64,000 bases of DNA from Harmothoe impar (lineage: Eukaryota; Annelida; Polychaeta; Phyllodocida; Polynoidae). Under the pieces are notes generated by a model that was not told where the DNA came from, searched no databases, and saw only the letters and a program-made list of their open reading frames with translations. The stretch is from positions 41,853,377 through 41,917,376 of the forward strand of contig OX381708.1 in assembly GCA_947462335.1 (NCBI GenBank), read 5' to 3'. Position numbers and translations under genes: made by a program. Shown in pieces: positions 50,501 through 58,960 of the stretch. Position 1 is the first letter of the stretch, and each line of letters starts with the position of its first letter.

Positions 50501-51591
50501 ATGTCTGCCTCAAGACGTTTGGGCAACTATCCAACCTTAAGGTACATCTTCGCACACACACAGGCGAGCGGCCATTCAAGTGTGAGTCATGCGGCAAGGG
50601 ATTCACACAGCTCGCTCATCTACAGAAGCACTACCTGGTCCACACAGGAGAGAAACCTCATGAGTGCAATGTCTGTGGCAAGCGTTTCTCCAGCACCTCC
50701 AACCTCAAGACCCATATGAGGCTACACTCAGGTGAGAAGCCTTTCCAGTGCAAGGTCTGCCCTGCCAAGTTCACACAGTTTGTCCATCTGAAGCTCCATC
50801 GGCGGCTACATACGAACGAGCGACCATACGAGTGCCCGAAATGTTCGAGGAAGTACATCAGTGGCTCTGGTCTGAAGACGCATTGGAAGACTGGGTCATG
50901 CATGCCTGCTGACACTAACATTGAGATGGCTCGACTGCCGGCACCAACAGAGGGGAACTACAGTCTAGAGGAGTCTTACCGCCAGTGTGAGGACTATCAT
51001 GAGCTGGCAGGCGAGGCTGTTAGCGAAAGCCACACAACCCCAGAAATTGACGATCACAGTAGCTCCGTAGGCTTCCCCTCAGTCAGTACCATGTCACCGT
51101 TCCAGCTGTCGGATCATGGCGAGCCATCCCCATCTTCCTCCTCCATGGACGCTAGACCCGACACTATGTTGGGTAGGGGGGAGGATACCCGTGGCTCAGA
51201 TGGTGAGTCAGACCACAGCAACAGCAGTGAGCAGTTCAACTCAGAGAACTCTCGTCACCATGTCCAAGAGCTGCTCCATGGTTCCAGGTACCACATTCAG
51301 CATGCGGAACAGCGGGGGCCATCACCCCATCACTATGACAATGACCCGCGAGTGGGTTCAACATCTCCAAATGACTCTACATTCCAAATAAGAGAAGCCC
51401 CATTGGAGGCCACATCCCCTAGGGATACCTATGAGGCCTCTGTGACTCTTACAAAGCTGCCATCCGACCATCATTGGTCGCAGCAGGGACTTTCACATCA
51501 GGTATCCCCCCAGCATTCCCCTAACATGCCCACTGATGATTCCAACCGACCCGCTTCCCCGGCAGTCCTGGTCGAGCGAATCAATCACTGA
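32368..51591 (+). CDS. PRDM1: PRDM1 (Blimp-1) orthologue, five-exon gene model
   Basis: The CDS joins 32368-32532, 43602-43721, 43960-44091, 44371-44491 and 49046-51591 (3084 nt, 1027 aa plus stop). Residues about 40-172 form the PR/SET domain, 662-798 hold five zinc fingers, and a 230-residue serine-rich tail follows. Introns of 11069, 238, 279 and 4554 nt all have GT..AG ends and phases 0,0,0,1, and the frame is continuous throughout. In known animals PRDM1 is a nuclear, DNA-binding transcriptional repressor that recruits co-repressors and controls cell-fate decisions. The finger block is almost residue-for-residue that of vertebrate PRDM1, which separates it from other PRDM members. The chosen ATG (32368) has G at -3 and G at +4 and aligns with the vertebrate start MEDxD. 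The in-frame codons just upstream belong to the preceding splice-acceptor region. It is longer than human PRDM1 (roughly 800 aa) because of the middle and the tail. MRPS6 lies tail-to-tail downstream. Confidence 0.95.
33740..33915 (+). repeat. Dispersed duplicate, copy 2 (PRDM1 intron 1)
   Basis: The partner of 27985-28165, about 1.2 kb downstream of exon A. It may be an old transposon copy or a duplicated regulatory element on either side of the first coding exon. Confidence 0.65.
35888..35905 (+). promoter_or_regulatory. Octamer/SOX-like composite in PRDM1 intron 1
   Basis: ATTGCATATGAACAAAGG places a POU-octamer-like TTGCATAT next to a SOX-type AACAAAGG. Such short sites arise by chance and no function is shown. 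Confidence 0.15.
37727..37947. mobile_element. piggyBac-like MITE, 221 bp, TTAA target duplication
   Basis: TTAA flanks both ends (37723-37726 and 37948-37951). The element begins CCCTTTAAGGGCCGC and ends CTTAGAGGG, so the ends are complementary CCCT/AGGG. The TTAA duplication with CCCT-type termini is typical of piggyBac-derived MITEs. It has no coding capacity. It lies in PRDM1 intron 1. Confidence 0.65.
38504..38581. repeat. (TA)n microsatellite in PRDM1 intron 1
   Basis: An uninterrupted TA array of about 78 bases. Confidence 0.98.
39670..39690 (+). promoter_or_regulatory. Near-consensus CTCF motif in PRDM1 intron 1
   Basis: TGGCCACCAGGGGGCACCAT is almost identical to the conserved bilaterian CTCF core (TGGCCACCAGGGGGCGCTA). 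It is the best single transcription-factor match I noticed in the window. Confidence 0.45.
41285..41465 (+). promoter_or_regulatory. Candidate internal promoter and alternative first exon in PRDM1 intron 1
   Basis: An inverted CCAAT (ATTGGCT, 41285-41291) is followed 37 bases later by a TATA-like TATAATAAAG (41329-41338). A GC-balanced block then ends at a strong donor, CCAAG|GTAAGA, at 41465. An ATG at 41354 stays open through that donor but would leave phase 1, incompatible with exon B (phase 0). If used, translation would therefore start at a later ATG. Vertebrate PRDM1 has an intragenic promoter giving a PR-truncated isoform, so the arrangement is plausible but unproven. Confidence 0.2.
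42354..42591. mobile_element. piggyBac-like MITE relative, copy 3
   Basis: It begins CCCGTTAAGGGCCGCA, like the 37.7-kb copy, and ends with CCTAAAGGG. Internally it shares CCCGAAGGGTCGGCATCATG with copy 1 near 1230. The flanking TTAA sites are mutated. It is in PRDM1 intron 1. Confidence 0.5.
43602..43721 (+). CDS. PRDM1: PRDM1 exon B: PR/SET domain part 1
   Basis: This 120-nt exon encodes residues 56-95. It is bounded by TTCTCCTACAG and GTAAGT and is in phase 0 at both ends. It carries the signature [20 protein letters not shown], closely matching the vertebrate [20 protein letters not shown] block, then NRKYCWR. It is 11 kb downstream of exon A; no further conserved PR-domain residues are missing between them, so no extra exon is needed in intron 1. 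Confidence 0.95.
43960..44091 (+). CDS. PRDM1: PRDM1 exon C: PR/SET domain part 2
   Basis: This 132-nt exon encodes residues 96-139 and is in phase 0 at both ends. It contains [13 protein letters not shown] and [13 protein letters not shown], the most conserved stretch of PRDM PR domains (vertebrate PRDM1 has [13 protein letters not shown]). The acceptor is CTTCCTACAG. The donor is GTTGGT, a valid but weaker GT site than those of the neighbouring exons. Only 238 nt of intron separates it from exon B. Confidence 0.95.
44371..44491 (+). CDS. PRDM1: PRDM1 exon D: end of the PR/SET domain
   Basis: This 121-nt exon encodes residues 140-179 plus the first base of codon 180. The sequence [20 protein letters not shown] followed by [10 protein letters not shown] is the C-terminal strand-and-tail of the PR domain, as in vertebrate PRDM1 (YFYTIKPIPANQELLVWYC). 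The acceptor is TGTGCTGCAG and the donor GTGAGT. The single leftover A joins AA of exon E to make a lysine codon, which confirms the phase. Confidence 0.95.
45393..45538. mobile_element. hAT-like MITE, 146 bp
   Basis: It begins CAGGCGCGGATTCAGAGGGG and ends GGATCCGCCCCTG, so the inverted termini are CAGGGGCGGATCC-like. Such ends are widespread among invertebrate hAT-derived MITEs. The flanks show no obvious 8-bp duplication. Its internal G and C runs also pair. It is in the last PRDM1 intron. Confidence 0.6.
45947..46146. other. Assembly gap (200 N) in the last PRDM1 intron
   Basis: The run is exactly 200 undetermined bases, a conventional fixed-size placeholder, so the true length of this intron segment is unknown. 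No coding content is interrupted, because exons D and E join in frame. Confidence 0.99.
46788..46820. repeat. (GA)n-rich microsatellite in the last PRDM1 intron
   Basis: An imperfect GAGAGA tract (AGAGAGAAAGAGAGAGAGAG followed by GGGAGAGAGAG). Confidence 0.85.
49046..51591 (+). CDS. PRDM1: PRDM1 exon E: low-complexity middle, five zinc fingers, C-terminal tail
   Basis: One large terminal exon encodes residues 180-1027 after acceptor CTTGTATCTTACAG. In order it has acidic/serine clusters ([10 protein letters not shown]-rich run), a Met/Asn-rich stretch, a polyalanine tract of about ten (near 50150-50190), His-rich segments, and [16 protein letters not shown] resembles a CtBP-docking PxDLS motif (inference). 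Then [12 protein letters not shown] leads into the fingers: ZF1 662-684, ZF2 690-712, ZF3 718-740, ZF4 746-768 (C2H2 with TGEKP-type linkers) and ZF5 774-798, which is C2HC (C..C..H..C), as in vertebrate PRDM1. ZF1-2 carry the helix sequences GQLSNLKVH and TQLAHLQKH that read the GAAAG-type site in known orthologues. The tail of about 230 residues is Ser/His/Asp-rich and ends RINH before TGA; I recognise no domain in it. Confidence 0.97.
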
Positions 51592-52275
51592 CTCTACGAA
51601 GGCTAATTATTTAAAATGCATGATATCGAGGCTCTTCTCTCTACTTATTTATTTGAAACATGCTTGTTGTGATTCCAGTTACAAGTGTCAAGCGTGCCTT
51701 CATTCGACTAATTCACATCAGATATACATATCAGAGATTAGTTGTGTATATCTTATTGTGATGTAGTGTACAGATTCCCAGTAGAATGTAAATAACATAA
51801 TATAATTTGAAGAATGATAAGTTATGGTATGTTAAAGGTGACATTTATCTAGATATATTGAATTTGATACTGGTTGATTAATATGAATTTCTAAAGAATC
51901 CAGATGGAAACCATTATGGATCTCTCCGTCCAATCATGAATATCTACTTATGATTAACACACCATTCTAATTAACAATCTTTCCGCATGATGGAAATCAT
52001 GTAAGCACCGTAGTCATTGATTATACTGATGTAATTAGGTATGACTGTTTCTCGATTATATCACTTGATTTGCCATATCTAATCGGACATGCATGGTTGA
52101 TAGATATTGCCTATGATACTAATTGCTATATGGATGATTCATAATAATGTCATAATCAAGACTGTATATTCTGTACAAAGACATAATGTGTTCTCCACGT
52201 ATGTAAAGACAAGGAAGAATCCTTCCGTACCAGTGCCTTAAAGGCCTACTTCAGGTAGCTAAGGTAAACATACAT

Positions 52276-52292
52276 CGGCCACAGGGGGCGTT
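52276..52292 (+). promoter_or_regulatory. CTCF-like motif downstream of the PRDM1 coding region
   Basis: CGGCCACAGGGGGCGTT shares the AGGGGGCG core and the upstream GGCCAC. It lies within the presumed 3' UTR. Confidence 0.25.
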
Positions 52293-53520
52293 GTATTAAT
52301 AATCAGTAACACTGTGTTACATTAACACTGATGCATAATTTCCTATTCGAAGGGGTTTCTCTAACTGAAGGCATATGACAGTTTGGGCTGTGGATAGGGC
52401 GGAATGCGATGGGTTACATATACATGAATCAAAAAGAGACTAAATTATCTGTATAATTAAATTACAATTCTGATGATAAAGATGTCTTGCAACTGTGCTA
52501 TTTATAATAACTTCACTGCCACGTTATGCAGTTTATTCACATTGGGCTAAATTGCCCAGCGTATAAATCTTCAGTTCCTACAATTGTGGTCTTAATGATT
52601 GTCAAAGTATCATTTGCAGGAATGTAACGAGGTGGATAGAAGATATGTCAACCCAAACTGCTGCACATCATAATGTGTGAAAATATTCTTTTTTTGTGTG
52701 GAATGACGCACGTACATGAAATGATCGCACAGTGTTAAACAATGTAATAATTGAATTTCTAAAAATGAATTCGAGATGCTTTTTATATACGATTCCAATG
52801 CTTATGAAGTGTCTATGTACTCCAGAAGAATGTGATTGCATACTTCTATTTAGAAATGACTGATGGTATTAATCCACACAACAATCTGCTGGAAGTGTCG
52901 ATGCAATTCCAAGAAACTGAAATCACACATTTTAATTTGGACACATTAGTTGGTGGTCTTACTGTGGCACCAAAGCCGGTTGGTCTTACAAAGAGATTTG
53001 ATCTATGCTATTTAGTTATATTATTTATTGAGTGATTGTGATTGAGCAAAGGCACCAATATTAGTTGAATTAGCCAATCGATTAACTTATGATTGCCATA
53101 TATGTAAATTGTTATGTTATAGTTGATTGTACCATGTGCTGGAAGATAAAAAGAATTGGGCCGATGAATGCGCAAACCGACATAGTGATAATATTCACAA
53201 AATTGTGAACTAGCACAAGCTTTTATAACATTCCGTTGTACATGTTTATAATATATGAGATCAAACACATAATTATATTTTTGATAGTTACTCCACTTGT
53301 AAAAGGGAATGTCAATATCTAAATCATTGCAATTTGGGTAGAATGATTATAACAAGGATCAATGAGTCCCACACATTACCTGATGATCTATCACTGCTTT
53401 GTTACCTGACATAATATATTCTTGTGAGATAAAGAGGATTTCTGACATTCCATAACACACAGTTACTGTAACAAATGACACGGTTTTGCATTATTATAGT
53501 TGTGATATTTTTTCAATTTG

Positions 53521-53526
53521 AATAAA
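53521..53526 (+). terminator. Candidate PRDM1 polyadenylation signal AATAAA
   Basis: This is a canonical hexamer about 1.93 kb after the stop codon. It is preceded by a T-rich stretch and followed at 30-45 bases by a GT-rich downstream element (GGTGTTATTGTTTT). Confidence 0.55.
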
Positions 53527-54120
53527 AATCTATTTTTGGAAATGATACATACTTCAGGTGTTATTGTTTTACCCTTAAATGTTTCAAGTTATCTTATTAT
53601 GGGGGATTATCTTTCACTAAGTAGAGTAGATCTCTGCCAACCCTCAGATACTATGCCTTAATAGTACGTGACTTATAGTCAGGCGGGACCTGCGCTGGTT
53701 ACAGTGACACATTTATTGGAAACCTTTTGAAATATTTATCTATATCCGGTAGTATAAAGTTCATCTATATCAAAGTCCATACTTATAATCAGCAATGGAA
53801 AACCTTTAAATTGTATCTGGCTATTTTGAGGGCATCTTTTGAGGGTATAAGCGCTACCAACTAGGATGAAAAAGGTAGATGGCGAGAAATATATAGATCA
53901 CTAAGTCTTGATAATTAGACAACTTAGACATCTTCCTGTATGAGTTACGGTGTTCTGATAAATGGTATTACCGTAAAACCTCGCGTATAAGCCTAACTCG
54001 CGTATAAGCCGCACCCCGAGTTTGGGCCGATGCTATAAGCCGCAGAAGGCTTCTGAATGACTCCTGGGAGAAACTCGCGTATTAGCCGCACCCCTAACTC
54101 TAGCCTTACTGGGCTGGTAT

Positions 54121-54210
54121 AAGGGTCCTCCTGGCGGCCCATGGAGCCTACTGGTGGCCCGTGGAGCCTACTGGCGGCCCGTGGAGCCTACTGGTGGCCC
54201 ATGAAGCATC
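54121..54210. repeat. Tandem ~21-bp repeats inside the 54-kb transposon
   Basis: There are four copies of CTGGYGGCCCRTGGAGCCTA with one or two substitutions between units. Confidence 0.85.
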
Positions 54211-54341
54211 CACATACACTACCATCTCTTGTTTTGTAAGCTTTATCCACTGGGGATTAGCGGTATCCCTGTATGTGTGTGTGTGTGTGGGGGGGGGGGT
54301 GCTCCAGAATGTATTGTTAGAATGCTAGCAGGGATTAGCCG

Positions 54342-54447
54342 CGCTCTGCATTGTCTTAGGGCTGAGGTGCGATTATCAGGCATTGTCTTAGGGCTGAGGT
54401 GCGACTATCAGGCATTGTCTTAGGGCTGAGGTGCGATTATCAGGCAT
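54342..54447. repeat. Tandem ~35-bp repeats inside the 54-kb transposon
   Basis: Three nearly identical copies of a unit beginning CATTGTCTTAGGGCTGAGGT and ending CGATTATCAGG differ by a single T/C. Confidence 0.85.
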
Positions 54448-55009
54448 TGACACTGTCCACTCACCTGACATTGTAGCCCCCCCCCTCACCCCTCTCCCCA
54501 CACCAGCCTCCCTGCGTCTCCTGGGTAATGCTAAGGCCATGTCATGATGATTTTTGGAATTGAAATTTGGAAAAACTCGCGTATAAGCCGCACCCCGACT
54601 TTGGGCCGATCCTATAAGCCGCACTCGCGATCTGACTCGCGTACTAGCCGCGGCTACTACGCGAGGTTTTACGGTAGGCCTTTGATAAATGTAGGTGTTA
54701 ATTTCCAGTTAATTCATTGCAAAAAAACGAGAATGACATAGAATTTCAAAGCCTTTCAAATAGACCACGATGATTTGCCACAGGCTAGCTACGGTTAAAT
54801 GGATCTAAAATTGATATTGATAAAGGGCGCAGCAAGCAAGGTGAGGCAGAAAAGCGAACATAATGTGTATCGCTCTCATACAGTAAATATGTTTGAAGTC
54901 TGGTCTAAATAACCTAATCTAAAAAAAACCGAGTATATGCACAAGTATAATCATCTTTGTACACGTGATATGACTGTAAATGACTGCCATGTTTAAGATA
55001 TATATAAAG

Positions 55010-55231
55010 GTGCCCCTACATGGGTACCCGAATTTTTGACCGTGTCGCCGTGTCGATTTTTAGCAAAAGGGCCGTGTCGATGTGTCGATTTTTATCCCAT
55101 ACCATTAGTATACACTCTACTTCATGTGCCCAAGTCCGTCGATTTTTAAAAGGGCCGTGTCGCCCGTGTCGATTTTTAAAACGGCCGTGTCGCCGTGTCG
55201 CCCGTGTCGATTTTTACCCATGTAGAGGCAC
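55010..55231. mobile_element. MITE, 222 bp, GTGCCYCTACATGGGTA ends
   Basis: The ends GTGCCCCTACATGGGTA and the complement TACCCATGTAGAGGCAC are flanked by ATAAAG on both sides (up to 7 of 8 bases shared, TATAAAGG/CATAAAGG). This points to an 8-bp duplication and a hAT-type origin (inference). The interior is a tandem mix of GTGTCGATTTTTA and GGCCGTGTCGCC units. Confidence 0.75.
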
Positions 55232-56272
55232 ATAAAGGCCCAGACTCCGACGTGCTCTTTTCTTAAAAAGTGGATTTATTTGGATTTAATTACTTTTACA
55301 GGCAGGAACTAGCTCGGGTGCATTGACCTTCTCCGCCAGCAGAGTACATTGGTTACATGTAGATTTTGGTTGACTAGATTATATTGTTTCTCCTAGAAAG
55401 TTTTTTTCAATAATTCTTTGTTCTCAATTTCATTTCATCTCTGAAATGTTCTGTCCTAAAGTCCACGTCCCACGTATAGACATGATTCGTAATGTCCTAT
55501 AGCAAAAAAAAAGGCAAACAGCTCTAATCAAACTGAAACCATTACATTGGTCACCCATGTTTCCAACCTATTGTGTTCCTCATTCTATTCCGGATGTATA
55601 TACATCCCGGAATTGTAGTCATGATGGACCTAAAATATCAGGTGTACAAACGTTCTATTCAATACACTGCCAGGAAATAAAGATTTGTATACTTTATTCA
55701 TTTTAGTTATTACTTCTTAATGGAATTTCCCCGTATGAATCACAAAGCATAAATTATATATAGTGGTTTTATTACGAATATTTACAATTGGTACAATTGC
55801 TTTACATGAGTATATTTTGGAAAGAAATGTCTGGTTTAAGTTTTTGGTGTGTACAAATAAGACCTTTTTTTCAAACATGATTATTCAAGTTTCAGACGTC
55901 TCTTAAACTCATATATACATGATCACACATATAAAGTTCATACAGTCATACATATTCCTGACTTAGATAAAGAAAGAACAATTAAGAGCACTGATTAACC
56001 ATACTATGAACATCCATGATTTCTAGGTAATAGACGGAAACAGCGGTGGTAATGTCATGTTTTATCTTTCGAACTCCCCTCTTAATATGAATGTAGATGC
56101 ACATGAAATGGATCACATAATTACATTATAATTCATAATATTATTGTCTTTTTGGCTATTATAAAAACACATCGATATAGTGCATCATAGTATCAATCCT
56201 CTACAAGTAACGCGCAATGTTAACTCTAGAATCTAAACATACATTCTCAGTCACAACCGTTCTCCCACATAT

Positions 56273-56489
56273 TCATATCTTCTTGACGAGCTCCTTAGTG
56301 TAGAGGTTTAATCGGCGTCTTTTGTCGTCGGTGAGCTCCCCAAAGTCACACTGGGTATATTCACATGGCCGCGCCTCCTCCACCTCCTTACGCAGTACCC
56401 GCGGCCGGATCACGTCCAGGTCGCGGTCCAACTCATCACGCAGGTTAACCAGCATCCCAGAGGGCGAGTCAAACTGGATCATGAAGTAC
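56273..56489 (-). CDS. MRPS6: Mitochondrial ribosomal protein S6, last coding exon
   Basis: On the - strand an acceptor (TTCTACTTGCAG) ends at 56490 and is followed by 71 codons and a stop at 56273. Reading begins with the last base of a split codon and then YFMIQFDSPSGM, LRDELDRDLDVIRPRVL, and a C-terminal block PCEYTQCDFGEL. The vertebrate and insect S6m C-terminal half has the same pattern: an aromatic-hydrophobic strand, a D/Y-S/A-P loop, the helix ending RDIDVIR, and a basic tail. S6m (bS6 family) sits in the small subunit of the mitochondrial ribosome; here the ferredoxin-like fold is only half present. The N-terminal exons must lie at higher coordinates. I searched 56.5-64 kb by eye for the expected N-terminal motifs and did not find them. 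No poly(A) site was fixed; TTTATT on the + strand near 55768 or 55693 could serve. Confidence 0.82.
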
Positions 56490-56988
56490 CTGCAAGTAGA
56501 ACAAGAGAGGGGTTTCTATAAGAAAATGTATACAATAATTTTAGGAAATTACCTGTAGGCAAAAGAGAAGTAGGATATGGTCGGGAGTGGGTTGGGAGAG
56601 CAGGGAGGCAGGGGGTGAGGAAGGGAGGGAGGAGGGGGGTGAGGTGAAGTAGGAGGGTGAGTGGTGGGGAAGGAGGGTGGGGTGGGGTGGGGGATCAGGA
56701 ATTGCGACAAGCAGTGTATAGCAGAGAACAATAGCTTTACTCATTTAGTTAGCGTGAACCAAGCATCATGAACTGCTGAAGACAATACACAGTAACCGTT
56801 AATTGATGTGATCAATGTGACGCAACAAGTAGCAACTATGGTCAAAGATCCATGACTGCTATAGGCAATGCGGACCGAGGAACATAGAAAATAGACAGCA
56901 ATCAGGAACTGATGTAGGCAATGGTCAGTGTTTGCATAGTATAAACAATTTGCTACAAGTAGAAGGTGCTGTAGCCAATGCAATCAGC

Positions 56989-57402
56989 AACTGTTGTAGG
57001 CATTTAACAGCAAGCAGCAACTGTTGTAGGCATTGGGCAGCAAGCAGCAACTGTTGTAGGCATTGGGCAGCAAGCAGCAACTGTTGCAGGCATTGAGCAG
57101 CAAGCAGCAACTGTTGTAGGCATTGAACAGCAAGCATTGTAGGCATTGAACAGCAAGAGGCAACTGTTGTCGGCATTGAGCAGCAAGCATTGTAGGCATT
57201 GGGCAGCAAGCAGCAACTGTTGTAGGCATTGAGCAGCAAGCAGCAACTGTTGTAGGCATTGAACAGCAAGCATTGTAGGCATTGAACAGCAAGAAGCAAC
57301 TGTTGTAGGCATTGAGCAGCAAGCATTGTAGGCATTGGACAGCAAGCAGCAACTGTTGTAGGCATTAAACAGCAAGCAGCAACTGTTGTAGGCATTGGGC
57401 AC
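56989..57402. repeat. 30-bp minisatellite, ~13 copies, beside MRPS6
   Basis: The unit AGCAACTGTTGTAGGCATTG plus GGCAGCAAGC recurs with a shorter 19-base variant (AGCAAGCATTGTAGGCATTG). Degenerate copies (AGGAACTGATGTAGGCAATG, GACTGCTATAGGCAATG) extend back to about 56760. The array lies in the presumed MRPS6 intron. Open frames of Cys/Leu/Ala repeats across it are artefacts. Confidence 0.92.
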
Positions 57403-58819
57403 CTGGTAGCATTAGAGTTTTTTTTACTAATATCATATAGGGCGTCTATGTGTGTGGATTTCCTGGTCTACCTTCCCAGGAGCTGTAGGCAATATGGTAT
57501 TCGCCATGGCATTACTATAAAGAACACAATACAACGGTTATTAATTGGCTACTATCACGAGTCTATAATTATCTTTGGGGTACATTGTCCATGGAGGACT
57601 CAAAACTACATCATGGTCATCTCTACCTTTGATCATTAGTCTGGGAAAAAGATATCTTTTGGATTTGGTACTAAGATTACTTCAAAGCCAAACATGTTCC
57701 TTCAAACAATATTGAGCACTTAAATACTCTATACCCACATGATAGCCTCCTGCAGAGCTCGAATGATTCAGAAATTGAATGATCACTTCTACCCACTCAA
57801 TAAGCTCTAGACAGATCGGTCATAGGGAGGGCCTGGCATGGCGATATGAAAAGGTACAAGCTTTCAAAGGGACAGTGTGGAAAATAGCCGGTTCATTCAG
57901 CCCATAGACGGAATTACTCTGGGGTATATGTGTAGCCATCGATTATAGCTGTCTCTGCCTGTTGAAACATGCATGGTGTCTGCTTGCTATATTGGTGAGA
58001 CGGAATTCCAGAATCAAACCACTTGTCAGGTCGTATGTATGAACTCAAACGGGGTGGAGCATACCAATTTTAATAGCATTTACTAATATATGCGCAATAT
58101 GTACTGATGTCTTTTCTTTGACCAACATGTTCTTAGAGCAGAGGCCGGGTGCATAGTGGGTTGGTATTTCTGTGTTTCGGACCGTGGGTGTGTGGGGTGT
58201 GTGTGTGTGTGGGGAGGGGGGTACCAGGGGAAGTAGCCAACCCATGTGTAGCCATCCAGGATCCAGGTGTAAGAAAACAGACTATACCAAGGTATATTAC
58301 GGTACCTTTACATCCCACATTATCACTGAGAGATCGATTGCTGCCTTTTCGCTATGGTAGCGTTTGTCACCAAAATATTCTCAACACTGCCGACGCCAAA
58401 TCCCTCCACAAATACAAATGTATACACATGTACCAAAGTTGACAGTCACTCGGCGTCGGCAATATATTCTGTAACGATATAATGTCTTTGGAGGATATAT
58501 ACCTGCTCATGTTAATTTAAAGGATGACTTCTGAATGATACAGGTAAAATGGAAAAAAATTAAAAGCTCATTAATTCCCATATCCCTCTCCACACGCACA
58601 AAGAAATACAATGACGGTGAATTATAAACCTATAATGAATATACCCTTCACAAGTGAACCCACTTACAAACTCTTTACTCTCCAATCCCAAATGTATAAG
58701 CTCTACTTAATAGGCCCTTCTATACCCGTCTTCATGTCCTCCAGGGGGTGACAAGTGCTCGGATGATGGAATACCCCTGATACAGGCCCCATACCCCTTC
58801 TACACCCGTTGTCAGTAGG

Positions 58820-58960
58820 CCTGATGTTGGGGGCGTTACCCTGGCCCTCCCCGTCAGCCCGTCGCCGGCCGGGGACGACCCGGGTCCCGGCGGTTACAAA
58901 GGATCCAGTCGGCCTCCCGCCCTGCAGCGCCGTGGGAGAGTGACAGGGGAGGATCCAAGT
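58820..58960. other. CpG-rich patch upstream of the MRPS6 exon
   Basis: This is an abruptly GC-rich stretch with CGCCGGCCGGGGACGACCCG and similar. Open frames exist on both strands but do not resemble S6m or any family I recognise. It may be a CpG-rich promoter or transposon remnant. Confidence 0.3.

Larger units (their letters stand above)
51592..53545 (+). other. PRDM1: Probable PRDM1 3' UTR
   Basis: About 1.95 kb of AT-rich DNA follows the stop codon and lacks the repeats that crowd the rest of the window. It contains a Pumilio-type TGTAAATA (51787-51794) and AU-rich ATTTATTTG-like sequence near 51647. It ends near AATAAA at 53521-53526, followed by a GT-rich stretch. That layout is what a long 3' UTR would show. 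The exact cleavage site is not visible. Earlier weak poly(A) signals could also be used. Confidence 0.6.
53969..54676. mobile_element. Non-autonomous DNA transposon, 708 bp, TACCGTAAAACCTCGCG ends
   Basis: The exact inverted ends TACCGTAAAACCTCGCG lie at both limits. Subterminal repeats of ACTCGCGTATAAGCCGCACC occur in both halves, followed by TTTGGGCCGAT. The interior has two tandem arrays (54121-54210 and 54342-54447). There is no transposase frame. It sits between the convergent PRDM1 and MRPS6 genes. Confidence 0.8.

Noticed and set aside
49280..50921. Antisense and alternative-frame open frames of 70-137 codons across PRDM1 exon E
   Set aside because: They are shadows of the GC-rich, low-complexity coding exon; their polyGln/polyCys/polySer runs come from the alanine and histidine codons.
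56925..57402. Three overlapping - strand open frames of 122-156 codons with Cys/Leu/Ala repeats
   Set aside because: The 30-bp unit is a multiple of three, so any frame without a stop stays open across the minisatellite. There is no start context, domain or homology.
56989..57402. CRISPR-like appearance of regular 30-bp repeats
   Set aside because: Units abut with no unique spacers, and the context is an animal genome.
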